From contig VZQC01005731.1 of assembly GCA_009823505.1 (NCBI GenBank), forward strand, positions 130,199 to 194,198: a stretch of 64,000 nt of DNA. Direction: 5' to 3'. The stretch comes from Rhizomys pruinosus. Its lineage: Eukaryota > Chordata > Mammalia > Rodentia > Spalacidae. A program made the position numbers and the translations under genes. The notes below the pieces were generated by a model. It was not told the DNA's origin. It searched no databases and saw nothing but the letters and a program-made list of their open reading frames with translations. This document shows positions 22,857-35,181 of the stretch, piece by piece; position 1 is the stretch's first letter, and each line of letters begins with the position of its first letter.

Positions 22857-23210
22857 CCTCAAAAGCAAACACATCCTGGTTCACAGTACCTCAAACTATG
22901 ATATTTGGAAATAGGGTCATTACAAATATAGTTAAGATGAGGCCCGGTGAAGTAGGATATTTCTCTACCCCAAGATGATGTCTGTCCTTATAATAGCATG
23001 GTCATGTGAAGTCAAGGACACATTGGGGGAACATTAGAGTTAGAGAGAGCCAAAGGCTGCCGAGAAACCAAAAGCCAGGTTTTGGAGGGACCGTGGCTTG
23101 TGACACCTTGATTTGGGACATTAGCCTCCAGAACCATAAGACAGTACGTGTCTGCTGCTCTGAGCTACTCCTTTGTGGTCCTTTGATGTGGCATCCCTAG
23201 AAAACAAATG
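22857..23210 (+). mobile_element. MLT1-like ancient MaLR LTR
   Basis: Landmarks in order: gttgaattttgtccccctc, agtacctcaaactatga, tgtccttataatagca, gacaccttgatttgggac, cctccagaaccataagaca, catccctagaaaac. This order is that of mammalian MLT-type LTRs. Confidence 0.65.
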
Positions 23211-23262
23211 CACCATGTGCTGTAGCAGAGCTGACAGAAGACAATTGTGGTGGTTTGAATAA

Positions 23263-23993
<731 letters not shown>

Positions 23994-24147
23994 AAGAGTA
24001 TCCCCCCATAGGCTTTAAGTATTCAGACATTTTGTCTCCAGTTGGTGGCACTGTTCTTGGAGGTCTTAGAAGGTGTGGCTGTGCTGGAGGAATTATGTCA
24101 CTGGGGGCAGGCTTAGTGAGTTTAACAAGCCTTGCGGTCTCCAGGCG

Positions 24148-24249
<102 letters not shown>

Positions 24250-24430
24250 TTCCTGTGCTCATTGCGAGATGTGACCCTCGGCTTGCTGCTCCAGCCGCCA
24301 CGCCTCCTGCCACAATGGACTCTAATTCCCTGGAACCGTCAATCATAAGTTCAAATAAACTCTTCCTTTTATAAGTTCCTTTGGTCATGGTGTTTTATCA
24401 CAGCAACAGAAAAGTGACTAATACAACAAT

Positions 24431-25018
24431 CATGGACACACAGCAGGAAGTCACAACTGTACCTGTGATGGGGCAAGAAGGGCATCCCACAAGAACACTA
24501 TCTGCACAGAATATAGAAATAGGGCTTTTGCCAGGCATGTGGAGGGAGTCAAAATATGAAGGTCTTTTAGACTATGCTATGGATTTGTAAAGATTAAAAA
24601 TTTCACTGGAGCTGCCAAATTATAACGCAGTCCATGTGCCCCTGGCACTTTCCTGAGAAATACACAGGATTATCGGCAGCAGGCAACTGACTGTGGGGAG
24701 GACTGGAAGGGGTGGGTGATGCAACCGAGGTAAAATTAGACTCAAATTATCTTGACACCATAGGTCATAAGAGGCCATTAAATAATTATAAGCAGATGAA
24801 CAACGTGATGATGTTTCACTTTGTGCTAAGGTATCTGACAGCAGTGTGCTGAATACTCTTGATGAATGGAGACCAGTTAACATGCTGTTCAACCAGATTG
24901 TGCAGGACTGAACCTCGGCAGGGAGATGGGGGAAACATCCCTGTTCAGAGAGGGGACACAAGTGTGGTGAGTGTGGATGGTTTGAGAGATGCAAAAAGAC
25001 AGTCAAAACTAGTTAAGG
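24431..25018. other. Unique sequence, no gene seen
   Basis: No repeat or exon recognised. Confidence 0.5.
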
Positions 25019-25019
25019 A

Positions 25020-25160
25020 GCCAGGTGCAATGGCTCGTGCCTTTAATCCTAGCACTCGGGAGGCAGAGGCAAGCAGATCTTTGTGAGTTCAAGGCCAGCC
25101 TGGTCTATAGAGTGAGTTCCAGGCCAGCTGGGGGTATAGGGAGACCCTGTCTCCAAAATT
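25020..25160 (+). mobile_element. B1 SINE
   Basis: agccaggtgcaatggctcg through cctagcactcgggaggc to gagaccctgtctcc, lacking a long tail and abutting a MIR. Confidence 0.9.
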
Positions 25161-25300
25161 CTGTTCCAACCAGTTGCTTGAACTTGAGCAAGTTACTTAA
25201 CTTCCCTTGCCAGTTTTCTCACCTGTAAAATGGAAATACCAACAATACAGGGAAGTTAATGAGTTAGTACACAGAAAGCATACTGACATCGATGAAGGGT
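25161..25300 (+). mobile_element. MIR fragment
   Basis: cttgagcaagttacttaac, cagttttctcacctgtaaaa and aatgagttagtacacag are MIR core landmarks. Confidence 0.75.
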
Positions 25301-25677
25301 TTTACTTGTATTGCTATAGTAGTAGCAATGTCTGCATGGGGGATTCTTAGGCCAGGAAAATGAAGGCTGTATGAACCCTTCCAAATACAAGTTGTATGAG
25401 CTCACACAAGAAGAGATTCACTTCTAGTAATGAGAACCTGACATACAGTGAGGAGAACAAAGCTGCATGGGTCAGAATGAACAGGTAAGACAGTTGAACT
25501 GAAGGAACGTGAAGGAGGCTGTCACAGGTAAATCTGAGAACAGATGGGAACATGGGGTCATGACCAGGCCAAGAAACTGTGCCACCATCAACAGAGCTTC
25601 AGGAAGAGGGGATATTTCAGCTCAGTTGTTGAAGTGAGTGCCTGCCATACATTCTTTTGGTAACCTCTCCCAGGCAA

Positions 25678-25693
25678 GCATGCATGCATGCAT

Positions 25694-25727
<34 letters not shown>
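25678..25727. repeat. (GCAT)n-(CA)n microsatellite
   Basis: Four GCAT units are followed by about 16 CA dinucleotides. Confidence 0.95.
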
Positions 25728-25728
<1 letters not shown>

Positions 25729-26784
25729 TTCTTAGAGGAATTGCCTCTTTTGATGAGATCAGTCTTTGGAGCTTAAACCAAGAAGCTTTGACCTCCCCTG
25801 GCTGAGAAGAAAGCACTTGCTCTGAACTAGAACAGGTCTATCTTTCCAGGTAGTGGTGGGGGGTGGAGGTGATGAAAAAATCCACCTGAGGCTAGAGTTA
25901 TCTGATACCAGCACTAGTGCCTAGAGCAGGTTGTAAAACAATTCCTGCCTCAAGGTGTAGCCCAGTTCCTGCCTCCCTGCACACAGCCCCTATACTTCCC
26001 CAGCAAACTGCTTTTAGGTTTAAATTAACAAGAGACAATGCCCATTGAACGTTCTAACGCCCTAATACAATGCCAAACAATAACGTTCTTGCCGTTTGCT
26101 TTCAGATTTGAGGTTCCAACCAGAAAACTACAGAACCCCAGAGGTCGGTGTTCACTGCCTGACTACCAAACTCATGGCCTGTGGTCATCTGAAGGTATAA
26201 TGCTGGACCCAGACCTCTCTTCTTTCCATTTAAAAAAAAAACTTGAAGCATAGCTTCATGTCTTGTATTCAACAGAATGTATGGTATGTGGTAATAGAAG
26301 TTGAAATGCGACCTAGATTTTGTATTCATGTCAATCACTTCAGTAATCCCTTTCTTCCTCCCTCCCTCCCTCCCTTCCTTCCTTTTTATTATTTTAGTTT
26401 TATGGACACCTAGAAAGAGAGCTTTCTGGAAAATAAATTGAGATGAGCTCTTCATTTTAAACACAGCTCCACCCTGGGGGGGGGGGGGATTCACTGACTG
26501 ATTTTGCTCCTTGGCACCCACCACAGGTGTTCTCAGATCAGCCCATCCATCCATCCTGCTCTGAGCCCAGTAGCTCCTCTGGGGCTTTGTTCACCTGGAT
26601 GATTAGGTTTCGAACCAGCAGGACATCTGGCACGCTTATGGTGAAAACCATTCTCAAGTTGAATCTCTGTTTCCACAGTTCAGCCTCCTGATCCTTTCAA
26701 GTTCTCTTTCTATGAGCATGTCTGTCAGATTCACACCTGAAATTAGACAAAGCATTCTTTCCCTTCCTGATACCTTTCAAATGT
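25728..26784. other. Unique sequence, no gene seen
   Basis: Holds a CCTT/CCCT-rich stretch at 26350-26385 and a 13-base G run at 26476-26488. The 150-codon minus-strand frame across these has no known domain and crosses both low-complexity tracts. Confidence 0.5.
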
Positions 26785-26915
26785 ATTCACTCCACCAGCC
26801 CATACTGAGCACCTTCCATGTGTTAGGAACAAATGTAGACAGACTGCTGCATCCCTGGAGGGAAGTGACTGCTATTCATTTTGTGCCCCGTGCCTGGCAG
26901 AGCACCTGGCATGTG
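26785..26915 (-). mobile_element. MIR/L2-like fragment
   Basis: catactgagcaccttccatg, tgttaggaacaaatgtag is the typical motif of old MIR/L2 ends. Confidence 0.45.
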
Positions 26916-27159
26916 AAAAGAGTCCCAGAAAAGGTTTTATTGACAAAGGAAAGATTTGCTCTGCTAGCAGCTATGCCAAAAGTGCTTCCAATGGTCTATC
27001 CTTGGAAGACCCCCCAGTAGGAGGGTTTGTGGAATAAGCAGATCCGCAGAGTCAACTGTCTGGGCCAGAAGCTAGCTCTACCCTTCTAATGAGATAAACT
27101 TAACAAGACCATCTTGGAAAGCCACTGCTTCCTCAGCTGCATGTGACTGGTTAGTGATG

Positions 27160-27255
27160 CCTGTCTCACAATGTCATTAAAAGAATTAAACGTGAAAATG
27201 CATGGAAATCATTAGTGCAGTGCTTGGCACAAAGTAATAAATGTGGCTTTAGCTT
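27160..27255 (+). mobile_element. MIR fragment
   Basis: ttaaaagaattaaacgtg, gcagtgcttggcacaaagta, ataaatgtggc matches a MIR core. Confidence 0.6.
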
Positions 27256-27600
27256 GCGTACATTTTATAATACCATTTTATTTTTTAAAACTGAATGCAT
27301 CTTCTAACTTCGAGCCTCTCTTCTGTCCCATATGAAAAACAAAACTCAGATATGAAAGCTGTCTTCTTCGCCCCTCCCTTCTGTGCCACTCTCTCAGTCC
27401 AGTAAGCCACCTCAGCAGTGGCCAAGTAGGACTCTATTCTGACCTCCTTCACTGATAGTTCACCTCCCTGAAAGGCTCCCTGCACCTAGGTGTTGGCACT
27501 CTCTGAGCATAATAGCCATGTCACATCTTTCCAACACATCTTCCTGGGGGAGCTAAAAGACACTTTCAGGTCTAGCTAAGCTTGATGTTGCTAAGATAAA
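27256..27600. other. Unique sequence, no gene seen
   Basis: No repeat or exon recognised. Confidence 0.5.
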
Positions 27601-27607
27601 AAGGGCC

Positions 27608-27732
27608 TAGCACTTTGGAGGCAGAGGCAGGCAGATCTTTTTGAGTTCAAGGCCAGCCTGGTCTACAGAGTGAATTCCAGGACAGCTGGGGCTACAGGGA
27701 GACCCTGTCTTGACCAAAAAAAAAAAAAAGGG
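27608..27732 (+). mobile_element. 5'-truncated B1 SINE
   Basis: It starts at tagcactttggaggcag, missing about 30 bp of the head. It ends in a pure A tail. A short repeat aaaa(g)gggcc flanks it. Confidence 0.88.
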
Positions 27733-28109
27733 GCCCTGAGGTTAAGATTAGATTTATAAAATACCTCCTTTTATTCCCCTTAACTATAATTATCTTAGTT
27801 TCAATGAGGTATTTTATAAATCGATTTAGATTAGGATCTGAGTGCATATATCATGATGAGAATTCTGTAATTGATCGTGTAACAAAAAGAGCTACTGGGA
27901 TGAAGAGAGTAGAAAATGAATCACATTTAAAGTTTAGACTATACAATCTAAGTATTTGCACCCCAAAACGTGGGAGTTTTGTGAGTATTAAAACCGAGTC
28001 TCACAGAGGAGTCTGGTGCTCCCGGCTGCTGGTTCTACACAGCACCATGACGTCAACAGACCTTCCCATGAGATCTGCTGCCTTCCTCAACTCCATGCAG
28101 AGCGTCAGG

Positions 28110-28325
28110 TTTTTGTTTTTGTTTTATGTGTCTGAGTGTACTGTCTGCATGGAGGTCGGTGCACCCGTGTCATGCAGTGCTGCAGAGGTCAGAAGAAGGT
28201 GTCGGATTCCCCTGGAACTGGAGTTCAAGACGGTTCTTAGCTGCCATGTGGGTGCTGGGAATCGAACCCGGGACCTGTGCAAGAGCAGTTGGTGCTGTTA
28301 ACTGCTGAGCCATCACTCCAGCCCC
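28110..28325 (-). mobile_element. B2-superfamily SINE, form without the 17-bp duplication
   Basis: Antisense copy with only one aactccagttccagggg unit. An imperfect repeat cagag(c/t)gtc flanks it (about 28098 and 28327). Confidence 0.9.
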
Positions 28326-28436
28326 AACAGAGTGTCGTGTTTAAAGCCTTTCTATATTCCTGTTCCTGAAGGAAACTGATGGAAAGAATTATATCCCAAT
28401 CATTCCAGGACTCAGCTTCAGAGCAAGAAGTCAGAA

Positions 28437-28461
28437 CACGGGGGTGGGGGGGTGGGGGGGT
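28437..28461 (+). repeat. G-rich tract, possible G-quadruplex
   Basis: Three long G runs separated by single T bases. It could fold as a quadruplex on the + strand. Confidence 0.6.
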
Positions 28462-28559
28462 GCTCTTGCTCCCTTCTCTTCCTCATCTATTATTTTCCAT
28501 CTATTATTTCAGATCCACTCCAGAGAGTAGAAGTACGCGTGGGAAGTGTCAGGAAGTAA

Positions 28560-28740
28560 CTCAAATGCAGGCTGAGCACCCAAATCTGAAAACCCCAAAC
28601 TTAAAAGGCTCTGAAATTCAGAAGGCTTTCAGATTAAGGGTTCTCAATCAGTACGGTCCATTCAAACATTCTGAAACTCGAGAACTCTGAAATCAAAAGC
28701 ACTTCTAGTCCTAAGTATTCTGGATGTGGCTATTCAGCCT
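28560..28740. mobile_element. Possible fossil DNA transposon fragment
   Basis: gctgagcacccaaatctgaa, ctctgaaattcagaagg and agattaagggttctcaatc resemble a mammalian-wide DNA element rich in 'aatccgaaat' strings. The family is not named. Confidence 0.35.
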
Positions 28741-28744
28741 AGAC

Positions 28745-29600
28745 CAGAATTGTTCTTCTGACTCACCACGCTGACAGCCTCCATTTTTGTTTTACTCTTT
28801 TATTTTGCTGTTAGGAGCTAAGCACTGCCACATTTTCTGCAGTCTTCTTGTGGCAACTCCTCTGGGAGTAACCTCCAGATAAGGATGGTTGGGGGAAAAG
28901 CAAAGAATAATAAGATTAATTGTATTGTTCATTTCTGACAATAAAAATGGAACTAGGGTTCATATGTTGAAATATCATTTCCTGGATATGAACAGAAAAA
29001 ATAACGTGGGACATCAAAGGCAGGTCTATGAGAAGTTGGTTGCAGGAGTTTCAAGGAAACCTATCAAGTCCTCACAAGAGAGAAGACCTGCAGGAGGCAG
29101 AGCATCATAAGGATCAGGCCAATCCCCAAACCCAGAGTGTGCCTCCGTGTTCAGATGGATTCGTCTGCCCTTTACTTCCCACATGGCATTGCCTGCCCTG
29201 CTCATGTAGTAGGTAGTGGATCGACCATGTGCCCATTTGCTCCTCAATATTATGATATATCCCAGGACTGGGAGCCGCTCTTCATTTTCTAGCTACAGAT
29301 GGCTTCATAAAAACCATTCTCCTCATTCTGAAAAAAAGCCCAAGTGGTAGCTAGATCTTTAGTTAAGATGCAGATTCGGCTATGCAGGGGTGGCATAAAA
29401 TAACATCAGGCTTCAAGAATCGCAGATGAGGGGTGGGACCGATATGAACTCCAGGCACTGGCTGCTGAAAGCAAAGCTTCTATCCCCGCTCTCCTGAAGG
29501 CAGATGCCTCACCCTCCAGCTCTTTGCCCCTTACCTGTAGACAGTGAAGAAAGCTCTAAACATAACCCTCTCCTTCACTTCACTTTGCATCCACATCCAA
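28745..29600. other. Unique sequence, no gene seen
   Basis: No repeat or exon recognised. Confidence 0.45.
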
Positions 29601-29604
29601 AGCA

Positions 29605-29945
29605 CGGATGAGAAACATTTTTTTTCTAAAGGGTCAACTAGTAAATATTTTCCACTTTGCAAGCCATATGGTCTCTGCTGTAACTGCTCCGCTCAGCCAG
29701 CATGGTCTGAAGTCATCCACAGACAATACGTAAATGAATGAGCATGGCTGCATTCCAGTACAACTTTATTTATAGACCCTGAAACTTGATCTTCACATAA
29801 TGTTCATGTGTCATGAAACATTCTTCTTTTGATTTTTTTTTTCAACCACTTGAAACTACAAAACCTACTCTTTACTCTCAAGTCAGATAAAGCTGGCAGT
29901 GGACTTGGCTCACAGGTCATAGTTTGTTGACCTCTATCTTACGCC
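29605..29945. mobile_element. Old hAT-like DNA transposon (mammalian-wide)
   Basis: actagtaaatattttccactttgc, gccatatggtctctgctg, acagacaatacgtaaatg, caactttatttatag and tagtttgttgacctc follow the order of a common mammalian MITE-like element known in human. The exact subfamily is unresolved. Confidence 0.6.
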
Positions 29946-30854
29946 ATCACAGAATGGAAGGTAAATCCAGTTTCTGCAAACAACTAATTCCCAAGTAATA
30001 CAGGAGCAGGACGGGAAGCTATGTTAATCCACCTCTTTCATGTATATGATATGAGAGGGAGGAGGGGATAGAGATCACATATTTTCTTGTAAATAATATA
30101 AATGTATGAGGATCACCTAAACTTCATAAAACGAGTCAGGTGCCACATAATGCAGGCTCAGACCCCACTGACAGTATATTACAGAGGTTCCATAATACTA
30201 TGTGAAGCTGAAAAATTACCATGAGCTAGTGATATGTCAGCTGCCCTAAAGACAGAAAGGAAGGCACCGCTCAGGAGTATGTAGGGAGGTTGGTGGAAAC
30301 AAACCTACTGCTCTGATGGTTCTATAAATGCATTGCAAAAACAACTGTATATGGTACACAAACCTTAATGATTGATAATAAATGACTATTACTAAGGCCA
30401 TGAACAAATGAAGGATCGAGACAGAAGACCTAGGTGAGAAAGCATGACGCTATGGTTAGGATATAAGGACATTTTTCACTCGCGTTTGTCCATCCCAACC
30501 TTCAAGCCCAGCAGGCCAGAAGAAGCCAGTGGAGATCTCAGAGATGTTGTAAGGACAGAGGACAAAGAACAATCTGCAGGGTGACAAGGTATCTCAGGGC
30601 AGATAGGATGATCATGAGCTACATTGTTTCCATCTGCACAGCAGGGCGAGGTGAGGCATGAACCCTCAGATCAGCACATTCTTTGAGAAGAAAAGATATT
30701 CTCCAAATTAACTAATATTTACCTAAAAATGAAGAAACAGGCATTGACCTTCAATTGATAAATTAAACATTTTCAACATTCAAGACAAATAAGTGCTCAG
30801 AGAAGAGGCAGCAGGGCCGGAGCAGCAGCAGTGACACAGGGGCCATTAATTCAG
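29946..30854. other. Mostly unique; one probable ancient repeat
   Basis: About 30160-30400 (ggttccataatactatgtga, gaaacaaacctactgctctg, aataaatgactatta) resembles an old mammalian DNA-type repeat that I cannot name. No gene seen. Confidence 0.4.
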
Positions 30855-30985
30855 AGAGTGTGTGTTGAGTACTTTGAATTTGCCAGACTCTTTCAAATAT
30901 TTTACATATAAATGTCATTTAATCCTTATAATGATCCTACAACATAGGAACATATTCTCATTTTGCAGGTGAGAAATTTTAAGCA
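30855..30985 (-). mobile_element. MIR fragment
   Basis: ttgccagactctttcaaat, tcatttaatccttataatga and tctcattttgcaggtgag are core MIR motifs in antisense. Confidence 0.8.
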
Positions 30986-30989
30986 TAAA

Positions 30990-31445
30990 AGAAACCCCCA
31001 ATATGAACAAGAAAAAACTTTGATGAATATTGTTGAGTGGACAAGTGGGCACATTTATTAATTCAAAAAGATCATGACTTCCCAAACCAAGTCAGAAGGG
31101 TGTGGGAATTCCAGAGCTACTGACAATACTCTTTTGGTGTTCTAGATTTGGAAACCAGAGGGGTTCTCCATTGGGGGGGGCATTTTAAAAACATAAGACA
31201 ACAGAGGTAAGGATAAGAAGTTCTGAGGAAGCAGGACACACTTACTTTTATCAGCCCACCTATTCTCATCATTTCTTCTATCTTGTCACGGGCCTTCACA
31301 GTGGATTCACTTACTCTTCTTCTAACATGTTATTCCCTGTATCAACTTTAGAGGTTTCTAACATTAGTGTCCTTCTGCCATTCTTCACTATAAGCAACAG
31401 CAGACAAGGCTGAAGAAGGAAGCAGCCTGCAGGTAAGAAATAGCA
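30990..31445. other. Unique sequence, no gene seen
   Basis: No repeat or exon recognised. Confidence 0.45.
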
Positions 31446-31449
31446 TTAG

Positions 31450-31690
31450 GGGCATGCCTGGTGGAACAGGCCTGTAATCCTAGCTACTCAGGAGGCTGAG
31501 GCAGAAAGAACCTAAATTCAAAGCCTGCCAAAGCTATACAGTGACTCCAAGACCTGGCAACTTAGTGGCACGTGCTATGTCAAAATAAGAATAAAGAGGG
31601 CTGCGGATGTCTCTGCAGTGGGGTACTTGTCTTATATGTACAAACCCAGATTTGATCTCCAATATCACAAAAGGAAAAAGGAAAAGAAAA
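31450..31690 (+). mobile_element. B4 SINE (B1-like + ID-like)
   Basis: A diverged B1-like half (gcctgtaatcctagctactc) is followed by an ID-like half (gggctgcggatgtctctgcag, atttgatctccaatatcac) and an A-rich tail. Confidence 0.65.
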
Positions 31691-31697
31691 GAGGCAA

Positions 31698-31818
31698 ATG
31701 TCAAGCCAGGCTCTACCTGTAATCCCATCACTCAAGATGCTGAGGTAGGATGATTTGTGAGTCTGAGGCCAGCCTGTGGTAGACAGTAAGCTCTAGGCTA
31801 GCCTGGAGTACAGGGGAA
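31698..31818 (+). mobile_element. Old B1-related SINE
   Basis: agccaggctctacctgtaat, tgaggccagcctgtggtag, a monomeric B1 ancestor-like body leading into a purine satellite. Confidence 0.6.
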
Positions 31819-31918
31819 AGAAAGGGGGGGAAGGGGGGGGAGAGGGGAAGGGAGGGAGGGAGGCAGAGAGAGAGAGGAAAGAAAAAGAGAGAAGAAAGAA
31901 AGAAAGAGAGAGAGAGAG

Positions 31919-31985
<67 letters not shown>

Positions 31986-31990
31986 AAGGG
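31815..31990. repeat. Purine (GGGA/GA/GAAA)n satellite
   Basis: Pure purine over about 170 bp in successive blocks of G-rich, GA and GAAA units, probably grown from the tail of the preceding SINE. Confidence 0.96.
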
Positions 31991-32717
31991 GAATGTCGTC
32001 ATTAGGCCCATATGAACCAATGAAGTGAAAGAGCATGGTGCCCACAGGAACTCCTGGCCCAGCCACTGTCTCCCACTCCCAAGAGTCCACGGCCTGTCTC
32101 CTTGTTGATTCGATATCATGTTATTTGATTGCTTTTTTTTACCCATGAAAAACTCCTTGGCTATACATAATTATTTTATCATGAAAATAATTAACTTTCA
32201 AAAACAGTGGTTTCCTCCTTAACCACACAGATCTGAAGGAAACCAAACTGATTCTACGATGTGAGACTTGGGCCCGAGATCATCACGCCACCTAGTGGCG
32301 CATCCGCTCTTCCATGGCCTCCCTCCATCTGAAATGAGCGTGCCCAGCCGTCAGTTAAATTATTCCATCTCACAGCCTATGAATTTCAATAAATATACCA
32401 TCTGTTCACCTTCTGTGTGGGAGTTCAGTCATCTTCTTGGCAGCGTTATTATTCTACAGCAATTACCTATGTCTTTATCACCTCTCATTCAGCTGCAGCA
32501 GCCTTCTCTGTACAACCACAGTTTCTATACATAGGACGGCCTCTAAGGCTGGAGCACAGAAAATATCTACGCTTTGTGAAGAGCAGTTTGGGAGGCATGT
32601 GGGAGAAAACCTTCAACCTACTGAAAAGTCACAAACTCGCCTTTGAGCTGGGTCACAGAGCTGAGCAGCCTTTGTGTCTGCTTGTCAGATTTTGATCTGT
32701 CAAAATAACAAGATTAG
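31991..32717. other. Unique sequence with a CTCF-like motif
   Basis: No gene or repeat seen. See the separate entry for the motif at 32287-32301. Confidence 0.5.
32287..32301. promoter_or_regulatory. Candidate CTCF core site
   Basis: GCCACCTAGTGGCGC fits the CTCF core (CCASYAGRKGGCRS) at 12 of 14 positions and is nearly palindromic. It lies in repeat-free DNA. Occupancy is inferred only. Confidence 0.35.
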
Positions 32718-32730
32718 AAAAAGAAAAGCA

Positions 32731-32956
32731 GGGGCTGGGGAGATAGCTCAGTGGTTAAGGTCACCGACCGCTCTTGCAGAGGACCTGGGTTCAATTCCCA
32801 GCACCCACATTGCAGCTAAGAACTGCCTTTAAGCCTAGCACTCAGGAGGCAGAGGCAGGTGGATCTCTGTAAATTCAAGGCCAGCCTGGTCTACAGAGTG
32901 AGTTCCAGGCCAGCTGGGGCTATAGGGAGACCCTGTCTCAAAAAGACAAAAAAAAA
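32731..32956 (+). mobile_element. Chimeric B2-B1 SINE
   Basis: 32731-32828 is a B2-type head (ggggctggggagatagctcag to gcagctaagaactgc). Without any gap it becomes a B1 body at about 32829 (taagcctagcactcaggagg to gagaccctgtctc). The switch falls in the string ctttaa shared by both families. One direct repeat AAAAGAAAAGC at 32719-32729 and 32959-32969 brackets the whole unit, supporting a single insertion of an already fused RNA. Confidence 0.85.
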
Positions 32957-33004
32957 AGAAAAGAAAAGCCACACCAGAAAGAGAAGCTGCATGCTATCTG
33001 CTGT

Positions 33005-33118
33005 GGGTGACACGGATGACACGGGCTCGGGCTCCAACTCTGCCATTAACCAGCTGTGTGACTCCATGCACAAGCAGACAGCCTCTCTGAGCCTCAGTTT
33101 CTCTTTATGAAAAATTAA
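33005..33118 (+). mobile_element. MIR fragment
   Basis: ccaactctgccattaacc, agctgtgtgactccatgc and ctgagcctcagtttctc are strong MIR core motifs. Confidence 0.8.
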
Positions 33119-33466
33119 GAGGTTGGAATAGGTGAGCCCTGACTTCTCTTTTAGCTCTACACTTACAAGACTCTAGTGGATGGAGAAGTGGAGCCACCAG
33201 GCAGCCCATGCCCAGATGTACTGCAGCCCGGCTGAGCTTCACTGAGTTGCTAATAAAATTACAGCTAAAAACAGAGAACATCACAACCACCAAAGTGGCT
33301 TTCATACGTTTCAAATGTGGCTCATGTAATGACAGTTCCTTGCACAGTATAAAAATGTGGAAACAAAAGCTTAGGAAAGCTAATTTAAAGTTACCCCTAG
33401 GAAATGGAGAACTGAAGCGTAAAGTCCAAGTTACCATAGAGTGCCGTATCAAAGGGCTTCTTGAAC
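33119..33466. other. Unique sequence, no gene seen
   Basis: No repeat or exon recognised. Confidence 0.5.
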
Positions 33467-33477
33467 AAGTAGAATTT

Positions 33478-33734
33478 AGGGGCTGGAGAGATGGCCTAGT
33501 GGTTAAGAGCACCGACTGCTCTTGCAGAGGACCCAGGTTCAATCCCCAGCACCCACATGGCGGCTGAGAACCATCTGTAACTCCAATTCCAGGAGAACTC
33601 CAGTTCCAGGGGAATCCAAGATCCTCTTCTGACCTCCACAAGCATTGCACGACATGGGTGCACAGACCTTCATGCAGACAGTACATTCATACACATAAAA
33701 TAAATAAAATTTTTTTAAAAAATTTTTAAAGAAA
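33478..33734 (+). mobile_element. B2-superfamily SINE with 11-bp target duplication
   Basis: A copy of the 17-bp-duplication subfamily. The direct repeat AAGTAGAATTT is at 33467-33477 and 33735-33745. Confidence 0.96.
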
Positions 33735-33745
33735 AAGTAGAATTT

Positions 33746-35150
33746 CAGGACGAGGTCTAGATCTAAAGGAAGACAATGCAAAGGCATATCTCATAAACCC
33801 AGCATCAACTCTGAATTGGTTCAGCTCCAACAACTTGTGATCCAATTATGCATCCCCACAGCCTAACTATAGCCTTAACAAAGCTACACACTCCCTGAGT
33901 CATATGCATATTCTCCCTGAGAATATAACACCATCAAATTTCCCAGAGTCCCTTATAGTTTCATTGGGAGCAAGGATCTAGGCTCTGGCTGAGGGGGCTG
34001 TGAGCAGGAATTCTATACACTACCTGAGCGTAGGGAGGAAGCCCCTGTTTATACTCTTTCCTTCTCATTCATGAATCCAGAAGGGAAAAACTTGGAGTAG
34101 CAGAAACCACAGGCCCATGTCACAAATAAGCCACAAACCTTCAGCCACTAGGGAAGCCTTGTGAAGATAGCCTCACCTACACTGAACTGAGAAACAGAGA
34201 GAGAAAGAAATCTTTAGTTTGTATTTTACTGAGATTTGGAATTTGTTACAGCACTAGCAACCAGTAGCCTGACCAATAGGCACAGCAATGGCTCTTGTCA
34301 CGTTGGAATCTGGCACTGTATTCCACTTCTTCAGCAACCTTGGATTTCCTAAACTTTAACCTGTATGGTCAGAAAAGGATGCTGCCACCCCTGTTCAGCT
34401 TCTGGCCTATCAGCATATTTCAGCCCCCGCCCCCCTCCCATTAGACCACTGAGGAACAATCCTGAGTCCTTTTGCTCAGATTGTTATGAAAGACAAACTC
34501 TCTCCACAGGGAAAGCTTAGCTGGGTAGAGCAGGTCGAGAGCACAGGGAGGTCACCGTGGCAGAAGGTCTGTGCTAGAATACAGTCAGCATGGGGAGCGA
34601 CAGCACTGGAAGACAGAGGAACACATGGGACTAAATGCTTAGCAAAAGGGAAAATCGAGGCAAGGAGACCAATGTTGGACAGGAAAGCAGGTGACCAAGT
34701 GGTTCAAAGAGAGCAAAGCCTGTGAGGTATAAAGGATGTGCATGGGGGGGGGGTGTTAGGAATAGGGGCCACAGCAAGGAAGGTAGGAGTGGAAAGGAGA
34801 GGGGGGTAAAGGAAGATTCCAGGCATTAAAAGAAAGATGGGCAGAGGAAGAGATTGCAGAGAGAGAGGGAAAGTTGGGGACAAAAACAAGGAAGTCAAGA
34901 TAACACGGAGGAAGGGGGGGTGGACGATGAGGCGTGGGAGGTTGGGAAGGGACCGTGATACAGAAAGAGTGGCAAGGAAAGAGGCAGCGAAAGGAGGGAG
35001 CCAGGCAAGCAAGACTCGCATCTGAGTCCTCAGGTCCCACATGGAGTCAGCCTCGCACCTAGACATCTCTGTTAGATGGGATGACCAACCCCTTTCCAAT
35101 CATCCATTTTAATCAGGGTCCTGCGGCGGAAGTTCATTGTTCCTACTGTC
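33746..35150. other. Unique sequence, purine-rich second half
   Basis: No gene. 34740-35000 is strongly G/A-rich with a 10-base G run at 34744. The long minus-strand open frame across it (34704-35099) is Pro/Leu/Ser-rich low-complexity translation with no recognisable domain. Confidence 0.5.
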
Positions 35151-35156
35151 ACATTC

Positions 35157-35181
35157 TCAGCAGCAGCAGCAGCAGCAGCAA
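35157..35181. repeat. (CAG)n microsatellite
   Basis: Seven to eight AGC units within tctcagcagcagc. No reading frame suggests a polyglutamine gene. Confidence 0.9.

Noticed and set aside
26102..26554. 150-codon minus-strand open frame
   Set aside because: It crosses a poly-G run and a CCTT tract and has no recognisable domain.
34704..35099. 131-codon minus-strand open frame
   Set aside because: Pro/Leu/Ser-rich translation of a purine-rich tract, no start context or domain.
35157..35181. Possible polyglutamine coding repeat
   Set aside because: Only seven to eight units, with no surrounding reading frame or exon signals.
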